Origin: Papaver somniferum
Lineage: Eukaryota; Streptophyta; Magnoliopsida; Ranunculales; Papaveraceae
Assembly: GCF_003573695.1 (NCBI RefSeq)
Contig: NC_039368.1
Coordinates: forward strand, 9,385,860-9,449,859
Direction of reading: 5' to 3'
Length of the DNA: 64,000 nucleotides
Part shown: piece after piece, positions 11,566 to 24,600 of the stretch
How the letters are laid out: each line of letters opens with the position of its first letter
How positions within the stretch are numbered: position 1 is the stretch's first letter
Made by a program: the position numbers and the translations under genes
The notes under the pieces: generated by a model
The model's input: the letters and a program-made list of their open reading frames with translations, nothing else
Told to the model about the DNA's origin: nothing
Databases searched by the model: none

Positions 11566-12239
11566 ATGGACAGAAATGCTATCTCAATAAACGTACCACC
11601 AGTCTTCGATGGCTCGAATTATTTATGGTGGAAAATTGTGATGCGTTCCTTTCTTCAAGCGCGTGATTTTCAATCATGGGTTTATGTGGTTAATGGCTAT
11701 AGGCACTGTAATGGTTCCAAAGGATATTGGTGATTATGATGCAGCCGAGATTCTTGATGCGAAGAAAAATTCTGACGGATTGAATGCAATCATCCATGCC
11801 ATTACCCCAGATCTTGAGCATCATATGACTACGTGCACAAAGTCTAAAGATGCTTGGGATATCTTAGAAACCGTATTTGAAGGGAATACCTGTGAAAAAG
11901 AAGTTATGCTTCAAAATCTAAATTCTTATTGGGAAAACCTACGTGTGGCAGATGAAGATTCATTTGATGAGTTTAATCACAAAGTGTCTGAAATTGTTAA
12001 TGCATCTTTTTCATTGGGTAAGACTATTCCTGAAAAGGACATTGTGATGAAGATTCTCAGATCTCTGCATCTAGATACGATTCTAAGAAACATGCAATCG
12101 TTGAAGGAAATAACCTTGATGTACTTTCCAGAAATACTCTTGTTGGGAAGTTAAAAATCTTTGATCATGAGCATATATCCAAATCATGAAAGGATATTGC
12201 TTTCAAGGAACAAAAGAACACTAAACTGCTTGATAAAAG
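11566..12239 (+). pseudogene. Retrotransposon gag, 5' part (UBN2 family)
   Basis: The start ATG at 11566 opens with VPPVFDGSNYLWWK and LQARDFQSWVYVVNGY, the typical N-terminus of plant Copia gag. A frameshift near 11690 moves the reading to the frame that runs to 12154, with the UBN2 core: DAKKNSDGLNAIIHAI, CTKSKDAWDILETVFEG, LRVADEDSFDEFNHKVSEIV and KDIVMKILRSLHLDT. A second shift near 12120 leads to the insertion site of the inverted solo LTR at 12240. Gag forms the particle that packages the element RNA. The frame on the other side of the insert (27033) is compatible with this one, which shows gag was continuous before the insertion. Confidence 0.85.
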
Positions 12240-13962
12240 TGAAAAAGCGGGGGTCTAACAACTACACCCAATATTTCGATCAACAATCTGTATGGACTAA
12301 CTCCAATATACTTTTAAGAGAATCAACTATACAGTCAGACTCAATCTTAATAAAAGTATATCAAAGAGTTATATCTCACTTTATCGATTCAATACTTACT
12401 CATGCAAATAGAAATCTGCGAGTCTAATTGAATACAAGATAAATCACTTGAACGATACCAAAGACCAATGTTCAAGGATCAATCAATTTCAGTCAACAAC
12501 CAAAGGTTGGATTTCCCAATTGATCGATTCAACGCACAACATGCGTTATTTCAATTATATAACAAAATATAATGCGGAAAAGAAATAACACAGACACCAA
12601 AAGTTTTGTTAAAGAGGAAACCGCAAATGCAGAAAAAACCCGGGACCTAGTCCATATTGAACACACACTGTATTAAGACGCTACAGACACTAGCCTACTA
12701 CAAATTAACTTTGGTCTGAACTGTAGTTGAACCCCATTAATCTCACACTGACCCAAGGTATAGTTGTGCTCCTTACGTCTCTGATCCCAGCAGGATACTA
12801 CACACTTGATTCCCTTATCTGATCTCACCCACAACTAAGAGTTGCTACGACCCAAAGTCGAAGATTTTACTAAACAAATCTGTATCACACAGAAAAGTCT
12901 ACGCTAATAGATAAATCCGTCTCCCACAGAAATACCTATGAGTTTTTGTTTCGTCTTTTGATAAATCAAGGCGAACATGAACCAATTGATAAACCAGACT
13001 TATATTCCCGAAGAACAACTCAGTATTATCAATCACCTCACAATAATCTTAATCGACTAGCGAAAGAAGATATTACGGAATCACAAACGATGAGACGAAG
13101 ATTTTCGTGACTTCTTTTATATCTTTCCTATCGGAGAAATCAATCTCAAGCCAATCTTACGATTGTACTTAGTACGATAGAAACAACAAGATCAGATCAC
13201 ACAACTACAAGAAAAGTAGTATCGGTTTGGTTTCGCAATCCCAATGAAGTCTTCAAGTCGTTAACCTACAGGGTCTCGATAGAAACCTAAGGTTAAAGGA
13301 GAATCAACTCTAGCTAATACAACTAGTATCACGAAGGAGGTGTGAGGATTAGGTTTCCCAGTTGCTAGAGTTCTCCTTTATATAGTCTTTCAAATCAGGG
13401 TTTGCAATCAATGTTAGCTTAGTAACAACGCATTCAATATCCACCGTTAAGTGAAAAACTGATTAGATTCAAGCTAATATCTTTCAACCGTCAGATCGAA
13501 AATTAGCTTGTTACACACAAATGAAATGCACATTTATTTAGGTTTGTGTAGCCGTACCCAAACATGTACATCTACTTGGTTCAACAATAATTAACCAAAT
13601 GGTTAGACAAATGAGCACTTTCATATTAACCTTATTCTTCTTTACCATAACTACTTCAAATGACTCAACTGAACTAGTTAGAGAGTTGTTTAATTTCTTA
13701 GATCTTATAGAAGTATACAAGACACAATCGAAGAAAAAACGATTTGATTCACTCGAATCGATTCATGAACTTTATAGCCACGATTTGTAAACTTGCATTC
13801 CTTAGTTTATATAAGTTTAAGTTCACGAATAACTGTTTTTAGAAAATAACCAAATTAAGTACGTATATTGGTACGCGGACTTAAGTAACCGAAATAAGTT
13901 TGTTTTCAGTTCACAAACTCCAGCAGAAATTCACGGGATGTGAACTTCCGACAGTACGCGGA

Positions 13963-15397
13963 TGATTAAAGATTTTTCATGGTTGTAGTAATGAGGTTCA
14001 AACTCTCGGACTTGTGAAGGATAATTTTTTAGAAAATAAATATATATACAAATATTGACAAATTGGTAGAGAGGTACTGGGACTAAAGATTCGGCCATTT
14101 TTCATTTTCAAGTGGTTCAGAATTTAATTCTAGGCGATTATAGTTCAAAACAAAACAAATCTTAACTCTAGTTTATTGCCAAGATAGATTTTATAAAATA
14201 TTACTTGTATTTCTTAAGCATGGCATATCAAAAATCCCTAGGACTAAGCATAAACCATCAAATGAAATCACAAATAATTAATTAAAATCTTAATTCAATT
14301 AAAATTGGTGCAAAAAGTAAATATAGAATTAAATAAAATTACCCCAAGTATGAAGTTTGGCCTCCTCCATCGTCCCAGTGTTGGGGTTTAGCTCCTCATA
14401 TTAATCATAGTCTCAAAATATATTATTATTGCTCCAAAGTTGATTACAAATGAGTAAACAATGCAACAGAGAAATCGCAACAGCAGTTTCTGTTGCGAAG
14501 ACGATGTTGGACTGTTACAGAGAAACAAATGGTGACGGAAAATAAAGTTCTGTGGCTGAATATGCTGTTGCGAAGATGAAGAAACTGTTGCGATTTGGAT
14601 GAAGAAACCGTGGCCGATTCCTTGTTCTTCAGAGCAGCAGCAGCAGCAGTTTCTCTGTCAATTTTTCTCTCAATTCCTATGGATTCTACACTCCTCCTCT
14701 CGATCCCAAACTCTCGACAGCCCTTCTACTCGACCCAAGGAGTCCTTTTATACCCAACAGGCGCGTTTAATCTCGCCATAACTCGAGATAATCTTCATTA
14801 TTGCCGCTGTCCAAAAATAGGGAATAATTGCCAAAAATAGAAGACTCTTACGTACTCTTGCTTCCTGCACACTCCCAATTGCCTTTTACACGCCTCAGCA
14901 CTCGTCCAATGCTAGTATAACTCCTCCATGCACGCTATAACTCCAGTTTTGCTTGCTTACAGTGCGTGTTGCTCTGTTTTGGTTTGGTGAATCATCACGC
15001 GTTTTCCAGCCAATTCCGATCAAACCCACTGACCAAAATGTCTTCCTTAGGATATATCACATCTTCCTACCAAGTTTGAGCCATTGAATCGCACCACAAC
15101 ACCTTCATTTTGTCGATTGAAATTCTTCCAGTTGATGAACCAATTTTCCCGCCAAAATCGAAATTCAAATGAAGAAGAGGTGTCCTGGGGGTGCCCTTAG
15201 TAATTAGGTTACCCCTTATCCAAAAGCGAGAGTCCGAATAACACTTGTCCTCCGGGTGCCAAAATCAATTTTTCGAGCCAAATTTTCCAAAAAATGTTTA
15301 TTTCCTAAAAATACATAAAAACACAATATTAGTACAAAAATAGAGTTCCAACAATACGGACATTGAGGACAAATTAGACACAAAAATGTGTCTATCA
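13963..15397 (-). repeat. LTR copy 1 of the dimeric element
   Basis: The copy is 1435 bp and ends TGATTAAAG ... GTCTATCA. It contains a CAG run (six units near 14637) that makes a short alanine-rich open frame, which I regard as chance. It shares the ATTAAAGATTTTTCATGG left end with copy 3 but not with copy 2. Confidence 0.85.
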
Positions 15398-15412
15398 AAT
15401 ACCCCCAAACTT
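15398..15412 (-). other. Polypurine tract of internal copy 1
   Basis: On the minus strand it reads AAGTTTGGGGGTATT immediately before the LTR, the position and composition of a plus-strand primer. It confirms that the element runs on the minus strand. Confidence 0.75.
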
Positions 15413-16805
15413 ATTATTTGCTAGTCCTCGAGCAAAATTTATTCTTGAAAAGTGACCGAGTTAATCTCGGGTGGGTTTATCAGAGGTGTACCCACAAAAA
15501 CCAATACTCCAGACCCTAGCTATCTACGCAGAACCTTGGAAAGCACTAAAGAACCTCCTTGGTTGGCATACAATTATTGACTCTAAGAGGAAGAACCCTG
15601 ATGCGAAATTCCAATTGTGTACACGAGTTTGCACTCAAGCATACTAAAATTCATATAAGTGACAGAGCTCTACTAAGATAGTTTCACGATGGACATCATA
15701 CTCGGAGTCAGACTAATCACATGAAAAGATTAAGAAGATGGAAAAAGAAAAATGTAGATGGTTGAAAAGTGAACGGTGTTTCCCATATCTGTCTGAAGGC
15801 CTCTGCCAAGATGAACCTAACCTAAATGACTGAGATACCGGTCTGACTAATATTAACACACTGGCATATACAAGGGAACCAGTGGTCAATAACTTAAATC
15901 TAGATCAACAAACTGGCAAATACAAGGGAACCAGCAGTTGACTACACATAACAATAACCATTTTTTTTTTTTTAACTTAACGGCATGAATAGATCTTTTG
16001 GATCCAAGCGCATGCTTCTTGTCAGCAGATTACACGATAGTTCCCACGGGTCCTGCATTCCACGCTTGCTTAGGCGACGGAAACAGGGAGAACACACGCA
16101 TATTGCTATCCAAGTGTTAATACTTATTCCGATTGGTCTAACTGGTCCGGTCTAATTTTTTTTTTTTTTTTTTTTTTTTGAAAAGGTAACTCAGTCACTC
16201 TATTTCACCCTAGCAAAGGTAACAACTTGAATCGTGTGCCCCACCAAATCACTTGAAAAAAAGAAAACTAAAAATAGAAAGTGAAAAGGACTCGACAAGA
16301 TATGGCGAAACTATCATGTTATTTCTAACACCTGAGCTCTGTGCTTTTATGAATAGACTCTATAGATGTTTCCATCTAGTCAGATTGGTTCCTCAACTCC
16401 TAAAACAAAAATGTTTCCATCCACTTAGATTGGTTAGTGCTATCCTTAATAGGCGTAAATTTCTAGGCTCTGGAGTTTATTTATTATGCAACTAAAAAGT
16501 TTCTCCCATACCCCCAAACTTAAATCTAACATTGTCCTCAATGTTCTAAAGATGAAACGCATGAACAAGGAGAAACTGTTACCACTTGAAGCAAAAGAGA
16601 TAAGGAAGGATATTACCGTGTCGCAAGAATATTGGGTTACCTCCCAAGAAGTGCTAAGTTTAAAGTCTTCAGCCAGACTTAGGAAAGGATTAGTCAACTC
16701 AAACCATAAAGTAACAGTCGAAATAACTGTGGGTCTTCAAAACGAAAAAGAGCTGACCAAAGGAAACTACAATAACCCAAGAAAGTGAACAAGAATAACA
16801 TGCCC

Positions 16806-18426
16806 TTATCTAGTTTTGATTAAGAAATTTATATCTAATTGTGGTTCAGGTTCAGGTTCTATGAAAGGGTCTAAATAAAATATTTTCCTCGGATGCATTT
16901 CCTCATAGGTTGGATCCAAATTATTAGGTCCTAGAGTCTGGAAAAACTCAAATATGATCTTAGAAGCGCACAATAATAACCTAAATAACTGAGGATCCTC
17001 TAAGCCAATAAGATTTGACTTACAAATTTGACCACAATGAGAGTAGTGGTCATTCTTAAGCAAATGTGTCGATTCTAATTTCCTAAAGCATTTAGGTCTA
17101 GTCTCACAACTTAATATTCGACACATTTGGAATATAAACGTTCCCACAGTTGGAAGAAAACTATTTGGTGGGAAAACAAAGTCAATCTGGGGATCATAGC
17201 CTGGGCAAACCACATCAACCAGAGGATGGGTTTCTAACGACTGAACTCCTTCATGGACATCATTAGGCTCGGGAAAACGAGTATGAAGGTAATCTTGTAA
17301 AATGGTCGAGGCACAGATATCAAGTCCTAAGTGTAGGGACTTTCTGAGAGTTAAAGGTAAGGCACTAGGGAAGTGATAATCACCCCCAAACTTAGAGTTT
17401 TCAGTGTCTCTAGATAGACCTCTAATTATTTCTTGAATTTCCGTATCTTCAGAGTCCTTAAAATATTCAAGAGATTCTTCTAAGTTATTATCAGGTAGTG
17501 CATCTTTACTCATCTCTACGGGTCTATCTTCTTCTTCCAAGACTATTGTTTCTAAGTCGCTAGACTCTAAAACAGTATTTTCGAAATGAACCCGTTCCTC
17601 TAAACCACTATCGGCTTCGTAAACAGGAAATACTACGTCGTCTAAAACGGTGGTATCCCTAATCAAATCCTCGTCCTTTGAATAGGTGAATAATCATAAA
17701 AATTATTTGGATTTGAACTAGAAATAATATAATCATTATACAACTCAATTGGATTACTAGACTCCTGATCACTATGCCTACATATTTCAGATTCTTCATT
17801 ACTGCTATCCTCATCATCATAGTACGAAAATGATTGAACCTTATCTAAATAAGTAGTGTCTTTTATTCTAACCTCGTCCTCTAAATTAGGCAAATATTCA
17901 CTTTATATCAAGGGTAAATTGGAACACTATTTTGGAAATTTAGATTATTTCGAGCAGCATTAGCTAACTGTTCATTTTCTGCCTCTAAACGTGCTTGAAT
18001 TTCACTGAGCGTAACACTTATACTTTCACAAGTCTCATTGAATATCTTAGACCGTTGTGTACTCTCTTCTCTTGAACTAACTGCACGTTCATACTCCCTT
18101 CGAATTTGTTGGTAGGTTTCTTCTAGAGATTGAACAGGTTTAGAAATGTCATAATCAGGACTAGTTTTTAAGTAATTTTCCAAAAACGCATGACTAGTAC
18201 TATAATATTCCTGATTTTCTTGCTCGTAAGACCAATTCGTGTGTGGATAGTAATTGGGCTCACTATGGTATGAACCATAACCTTGAAAAGGTTGGCGTTC
18301 CCAACTACTATTCCCACCATGGTCATAAAACTGATGATGTCCATATTCAAATTCAGGTCGATACTCATTGTATTGGCTTCTATCATACCAGTTCGACATT
18401 CTTAATTGCAAGGGAATTCTACACAA
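16806..18426 (-). pseudogene. Unrecognised ORF of the dimeric element, copy 1 (frameshifted)
   Basis: Three consecutive minus-strand frames (18426-17908, 17893-17663, 17666-16806) make up one ORF of about 520 codons, broken by small indels near 17900 and 17680. The N-terminus is tyrosine-rich and low-complexity (SNWYDRSQYNEYRPEFEYGH). A likely coiled coil follows (SLEETYQQIRREYERAVSSR through LEAENEQLANAARNN), then a long acidic Asp/Glu/Ser region. The cysteine-containing C-terminal part has FIFQMCRILSCETRPKCFRK and ends EPEPEPQLDINF. I recognise no gag, zinc knuckle or enzyme motif. It could be a diverged structural protein or an element-specific accessory protein. The C-terminal end is intact here but lost in copy 2. 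Confidence 0.7.
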
Positions 18427-18929
18427 TCACAAACAAGGCCGACTCGACTCCACCAAAACAAACCTAAAGATTTCTAGCAAACAAAAAGCATGATGGCTCC
18501 ACTTAGATTGTTTCTAGACCAGCTTCTATCTTTCGAAAGGGAATTCGTTGCAATTTGAGCAAACCCCTCTGGAATCAATCTGAGTCAAAGTAAGTTGAAT
18601 AGAGGCGAGGGAAGCTTAGTAGAGCTTTGATACCCAAGGCCTCACCGCTATCACAAGGCGGCGCAGTCACGCATTCAACTCACAGAAACCATCATGAACT
18701 TTGGAGTGTGCTTAAAGAGCAACCAATATTTTTCGAACGAGTTTCCTATTAAGCTCGTTACCCTATCGGTCTCGTTCTATTCCAAATTTTAAGCTTAGGT
18801 TCGCGTTCGGTTTCGTTTTCCTAAGGCGGGCAAGAAGAGAACGGTGATGAAATCCGAACCCTTATCTTGTTTAGGCCAGGCCTTGCCCTTTACTAGGAAA
18901 ATAAAGACAGTCCGGTTCGTCCTCAAACA

Positions 18930-19095
18930 ATTATCACTTAAGGCGACAGTAACCCTTGCAGGAGATTCGCGGGTGTTTCGATTGGACTTACCTCCCGTAC
19001 CAGACGGGCGATGAACCGTTGTCGTCGACTCGGGCCACGACTCCTATGCCGTGTGCGAACCCGAGGGGCCGAGACGATATAGTAATCGTCGTCCT
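18930..19095 (-). promoter_or_regulatory. GC-rich leader of copy 1 with a splice-donor-like site
   Basis: This patch between the primer site and the ORF is far GC-richer than the rest of the element. On the minus strand it contains GGGAGGTAAGTCC near 18990, a strong match to a plant splice donor. On the minus strand a frame through it gives RGPSRRQRFIARLVREVSP. I think I have seen such a peptide repeatedly in plant retroelement leaders, which would mean the nucleotide sequence is conserved, but that is memory and not a search. It may act in splicing or packaging of the RNA. Confidence 0.4.
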
Positions 19096-19435
19096 TCCCT
19101 GCACACAGTTTATATAATAATTTTTTTTTTTTAATAATACCCTTCCGTAGGGTTAAAAAAATAAAGTCCAATTGTTTAAAGTCTAAAGTCCAAAATAAAT
19201 AAAAAAAATTACAGTTTTCCTCACACACTCTAAAAAAATTAAAAATTAAAAATTAAATCCTAAAATTGTCCTTTTTTCTTCTCTTTTCGCTTTTCGCTTT
19301 AAGCTTTTTCCTTCCAAGTCCTTAGTGCTCCACTTCGAACCTGTAAATCAAAGACAAAAAGACAAAGTAAAAAGGAACAAATAATTCTAAAAAAAATAGT
19401 AAACCTAAAAAAAAAAATTCTACCTAAGCACAAAT

Positions 19436-19452
19436 CCGCGTCGGCGGCGCCA
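19436..19452 (-). other. Primer-binding site of internal copy 1
   Basis: On the minus strand it reads TGGCGCCGCCGACGCGG, three bases after the LTR end. A TGG start is expected because tRNAs end in CCA. I do not assign the tRNA. Confidence 0.7.
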
Positions 19453-19455
19453 AAA

Positions 19456-20880
19456 TGATTAAGATTTTGGTTGTAGTAATGAGGTTCAAACTCTCGGACT
19501 TGTGAAGGATAATTTTTTAGAAAATAAAATATATACAAATATTGACAAATTGGTAGAGAGGTACTGGGACTAAAGATTCGGCCATTTTTCATTTTCAAGT
19601 GGTTCAGAATTTAATTCTAGGCGATTATAGTTCAAAACAAAACAAATCTTAACTCTAGTTTATTGCCAAGATAGATTTTATAAAATATTACTTGTATTTC
19701 TTAAGCATGGCATATCAAAAATCCCTAGGACTAAGCATAAACCATCAAATGAAATCACAAATAATTAATTAAAATCTTAATTCAATTAAAATTGGTGCAA
19801 AAAGTAAATATAGAATTAAATAAAATTACCCCAAGTATGAAGTTTGGCCTCCTCCATCGTCCCAGTGTTGGGGTTTAGCTCCTCATATTAATCATAGTCT
19901 CAAAATATATTATTATTGCTCCAAAGTTGATTACAAATGAGTAAACAATGCAACAGAGAAATCGCAACAGCAGTTTCTGTTGCGAAGACGATGTTGGACT
20001 GTTACAGAGAAACAAATGGTGACGGAAAATAAAGTTCTGTGGCTGAATATGCTGTTGCGAAGATGAAGAAACTGTTGCGATTTGGATGAAGAAACCGTGG
20101 CCGATTCCTTGTTCTTCAGAGCAGCAGCAGCAGTTTCTCTGTCAATTTTTCTCTCAATTCCTATGGATTCTACACTCCTCCTCTCGACCCCAAACTCTCG
20201 ACAGCCCTTCTACTCGACCCAAGGAGTCCTTTTATACCCAACAGGCGCGTTTAATCTCGCCATAACTCGAGATAATCTTCATTATTGCCGCTGTCCAAAA
20301 ATAGGGAATAATTGCCAAAAATAGAAGACTCTTACGTACTCTTGCTTCCTGCACACTCCCAATTGCCTTTTACACGCCTCAGCACTCGTCCAATGCTAGT
20401 ATAACTCCTCCATGCACGCTAAACTCCAGTTTTGCTTGCTTACAGTGCGTGTTGCTCTGTTTTGGTTTGGTGAATCATCACGCGTTTTCCAGCCAATTCC
20501 GATCAAACCCACTGACCAAAATGTCTTCCTTAGGATATATCACATCTTCCTACCAAGTTTGAGCCATTGAATCGCACCACAACACCTTCATTTTGTCGAT
20601 TGAAATTCTGCCAGTTGATGAACCAATTTTCCCGCCAAAATCGAAATTCAAATGAAGAAGAGGTGTCCTGGGGGTGCCCTTAGTAATTAGGTTACCCCTT
20701 ATCCAAAAGCGAGAGTCCGAATAACACTTGTCCTCCGGGTGCCAAAATCAATTTTTCGAGCCAAATTTTCCAAAAAATGTTTATTTCCTAAAAATACATA
20801 AAAACACAATATTAGTACAAAAATAGAGTTCCAACAATACGGACATTGAGGACAAATTAGACACAAAAATGTGTCTATCA
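19456..20880 (-). repeat. LTR copy 2 (middle, shared) of the dimeric element
   Basis: The copy is 1425 bp. It is nearly identical to the other two but has private small deletions: ATTAAGATTTTGG at the left end, one CAG unit fewer near 20123, and one 'ta' fewer at about 20420. It serves both internal regions, as expected of a tandem made by recombination between LTRs. Confidence 0.85.
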
Positions 20881-20895
20881 AATACCCCCAAACTT
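20881..20895 (-). other. Polypurine tract of internal copy 2
   Basis: The same AAGTTTGGGGGTATT as in copy 1, next to the middle LTR on the minus strand. Confidence 0.75.
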
Positions 20896-22486
20896 ATTAT
20901 TTGCTAGTCCTCGAGCAAAATTTATTCTTGAAAAGTGACCGAGTTAATCTCGGGTGGGTTTATCAGAGGTGTACCCACAAAAACCAATACTCCAGACCCT
21001 AGCTATCTACGCAGAACCTTGGAAAGCACTAAAGAACCTCCTTGGTTGGCATACAATTATTGACTCTAAGAGGAAGAACCCTGATGCGAAATTCCAATTG
21101 GTGTACACGAGTTTGCACTCAAGCATACTAAAATTCATATAAGTGACAGAGCTCTACTAAGATAGTTTCACGATGGACATCATACTCGGAGTCAGACTAA
21201 TCACATGAAAAGATTAAGAAGATGGAAAAAGAAAAATGTAGATGGTTGAAAAGTGAACGGTGTTTCCCATATCTGTCTGAAGGCCTCTGCCAAGATGAAC
21301 CTAACCTAAATGACTGAGATACCGGTCTGACTAATATTAACACACTGGCATATACAAGGGAACCAGTGGTCAATAACTTAAATTTAGATCAACAAACTGG
21401 CAAATACAAGGGAACCAGCAGTTGACTACACATAACAATAACCATTTTTTTTTTTTAACTTAACAGCATGAATAGATCTTTTGGATCCAAGCGCATGCTT
21501 CTTGTCAGCAGATTACACGATAGTTCCCACGGGTCCTGCATTCCACGCTTGCTTAGGCGACGGAAACAGGGAGAACACACGCATATTGCTATCCAAGTGT
21601 TAATACTTATTCCGATTGGTCTAACTGGTCCGGTCTAATAATAATTTTTTTTTTTTTTTTGAAAAGGTAACTCAGTCACTCTATTTCACCCTAGCAAAGG
21701 TAACAACTTGAATCGTGTGCCCCACCAAATCACTTGAAACAAAGAAAACTAAAAATAGAAAGTGAAAAGGACTCGACAAGATATGGCGAAACTATCATGT
21801 TATTTCTAACACCTGAGCTCTGTGCTTTTATGAATAGACTCTATAGATGTTTCCATCTAGTCAGATTGGTTCCTCAACTCCTAAAACAAAAATGTTTCCA
21901 TCCACTTAGATTGGTTAGTGCTATCCTTAATAGGCGTAAATTTCTAGGCTCTGGAGTTTATTTATTATGCAACTAAAAAGTTTCTCCCATACCCCCAAAC
22001 TTAAATCTAACATTGTCCTCAATGTTCTAAAGATGAAACTAGAAGCATGAACAAGGAGAAACTGTTACCACTTGAAGCAAAAGAGATAAGGAAGGATATT
22101 ACCGTGTCGCAAGAATATTGGGTTACCTCCCAAGAAGTGCTAAGTTTAAAGTCTTCAGCCAGACTTAGGAAAGGATTAGTCAACTCAAACCATAAAGTAA
22201 CAGTCGAAATAACTGTGGGTCTTCAAAACGAAAAAGAGCTGACCAAAGGAAACTACAATAACCCAAGAAAGTGAACAAGAATAACATGCCCTTATCTAGT
22301 TTTTGATTAAGAAATTTATATCTAATTGTGGTTCAGGTTCAGGTTCTATGAAAGGGTCTAAATAAAATATTTTCCTCGGATGCATTTCCTCATAGGTTGG
22401 ATCCAAATTATTAGGTCCTAGAGTCTGGAAAAACTCAAATATGATCTTAGAAGCGCACAATAATAACCTAAATAACTGAGGATCCT

Positions 22487-23915
22487 CTAAGCCAATAAGA
22501 TTGACTTACAAATTTGACCACAATGAGAGTAGTGGTCATTCTTAAGCAAATGTGTCGATTCTAATTTCCTAAAGCATTTAGGTCTAGTCTCACAACTTAA
22601 TATTCGACACATTTGGAATATAAACGTTCCCACAGTTGGAAGAAAACTATTTGGTGGGAAAACAAAGTCAATCTGGGGATCATAGCCTGGGCAAACCACA
22701 TCAACCAGAGGATGGGTTTCTAACGACTGAACTCCTTCATGGACATCATTAGGCTCGGGAAAACGAGTATGAAGGTAATCTTGTAAAATGGTCGAGGCAC
22801 AGATATCAAGTCCTAAGTGTAGGGACTTTATGAGAGTTAAAGGTAAGGCACTAGGGAAGTGATAATCACCCCCAAACTTAGAGTTTTCAGTGTCTCTAGA
22901 TAGACCTCTAATTATTTCTTGAATTTCCGTATCTTCAGAGTCCTTAAAATATTCAAGAGATTCTTCTAAGTTATTATCAGGTAGTGCATCTTTACTCATC
23001 TCTACGGGTCTATCTTCTTCTTCCAAGACTATTGTTTCTAAGTCGCTAGACTCTAAAACAGTATTTTCGAAATGAACCCGTTCCTCTAAACCACTATCGG
23101 CTTCGTAAACAGGAAATACTACGTCGTCTAAAACGGTGGTATCCCTAATCAAATCCTCGTCCATTTGAATAGGTGAATAATCATAAAAATTATTTGGATT
23201 TGAACTAGAAATAATATAATCATTATACAACTCAATTGGATTACTAGACTCCTGATCACTATGCCTACATATTTCAGATTCTTCATTACTGCTATCCTCA
23301 TCATCATAGTACGAAAATGATTGAACCTTATCTAAATAAGTAGTGTCTTTTATTCTAACCTCGTCCTCTAAATTAGGCAAATATTCACTATTTACATCAA
23401 GGGTAAAATTGGAAGCACTATTTTGGAAATTTAGATTTTCGAGCAGCATTAGCTAACTGTTCATTTTCTGCCTCTAAACGTGCTTGAATTTCACTGAGTG
23501 TAACACTTATACTTTCACAAGTCTCATTGAATATCTTAGACCGCTGTGTACTCTCTTCTCTTGAACTAACTGCACGTTCATACTCCCTTCGAATTTGTTG
23601 GTAGGTTTCTTCTAAAGATTGAACAGGTTTAGAAATGTCATAATCAGGACTAGTTTTTAAGTAATTTTCCAAAAACGCATGACTAGTACTATAATATTCC
23701 TGATTTTCTTGCTCGTAAGACCAATTCGTGTGTGGATAATAATTGGGCTCACTATGGTACGAACCATAACCTTGAAAAGGTTGGCGTTCCCAACTACTAT
23801 TCCCACCATGGTCATAAAACTGATGATGTCCATATTCAAATTCAGGTCGATACTCATTGTATTGGCTTCTATCATACCAGTTCGACATTCTTAGTTGCAA
23901 GGGAATTCTACACAA
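22487..23915 (-). pseudogene. Unrecognised ORF of the dimeric element, copy 2 (frameshifted)
   Basis: This is the same protein as at 16806-18426, but with different lesions. The N-terminal frame runs 23915-23418, and a one-base loss near 23440 shifts to 23449-22487 (320 codons). Here the two middle indels of copy 1 are absent, so the acidic centre is one open frame. A one-base loss near 22500 removes the last 75 or so codons that copy 1 still has. The two copies therefore carry complementary damage. Region order is as in copy 1: tyrosine-rich N-terminus, coiled coil, acidic centre and Cys-containing C-terminal part (CRILSCETRPKCFRKLE). Function unknown. Confidence 0.7.
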
Positions 23916-24414
23916 TCACAAACAAGGCCGACTCGACTCCACCAAAACAAACCTAAAGATTTCTAGCAAACAAAAAGCATGATGGCTCCACTTAGATTGT
24001 TTCTAGACCAGCTTCTATCTTTCGAAAGGGAATTCGTTGCAATTTGAGCAAACCCCTCTGGAATCAATCTGAGTCAAAGTAAGTTGAATAGAGGCGAGGG
24101 AAGCTTAGTAGAGCTTTGATACCCAAGGCCTCACCGCTATCACAAGGCGGCGCAGTCACGCATTCAACTCACAGAAACCATCATGAACTTTGGAGTGTGC
24201 TTAAAGAGCAACCAATATTTTTCGAACGAGTTTCCTATTAAGCTCGTTACCCTATCGGTCTCGTTCTATTCCAAATTTTAAGCTTAGGTTCGCGTTCGGT
24301 TTCGTTTTCCTAAGGCGGGCAAGAAGAGAACGGTGATGAAATCCGAACCCTTATCTTGTTTAGGCCAGGCCTTGCCCTTTACTAGGAAAATAAAGACAGT
24401 CCGGTTCGTCCTCA

Positions 24415-24600
24415 AACAATTATCACCTTAAGGCAGACAGTAACCCACTTGCAGGAGATTCGCGGGTGTTTCGATTGGACTTACCTCCCGTACCAGACGG
24501 GCGATGAACCGTTGTCGTCGACTCGGGCCACGACTCCTATGCCGTGTGCGAACCCGAGGGGCCGAGACGATATAGTAATCGTCGTCCTTCCCTGTACACA
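24415..24600 (-). promoter_or_regulatory. GC-rich leader of copy 2 with a splice-donor-like site
   Basis: It is nearly identical to the leader of copy 1, including GGGAGGTAAGTCC on the minus strand near 24488. A few single-base indels separate the copies ('atcaccttaaggcagacag' here against 'atcacttaaggcgacag' in copy 1), so the peptide frame is not preserved. That argues for a nucleotide role rather than a coding one. Confidence 0.4.

Noticed and set aside
14595..14840. Alanine-rich small ORF repeated at 14595, 20082 and 25586
   Set aside because: It lies in the LTR on the strand opposite to the element, is driven by a CAG run and has no domain. Its repetition only reflects the three LTR copies.
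18938..19228. Arg-rich frame in the leader of the dimeric element as a real protein
   Set aside because: Single-base indels between the two copies break the frame while the DNA stays alike, so a nucleotide function is more likely than a coding one.
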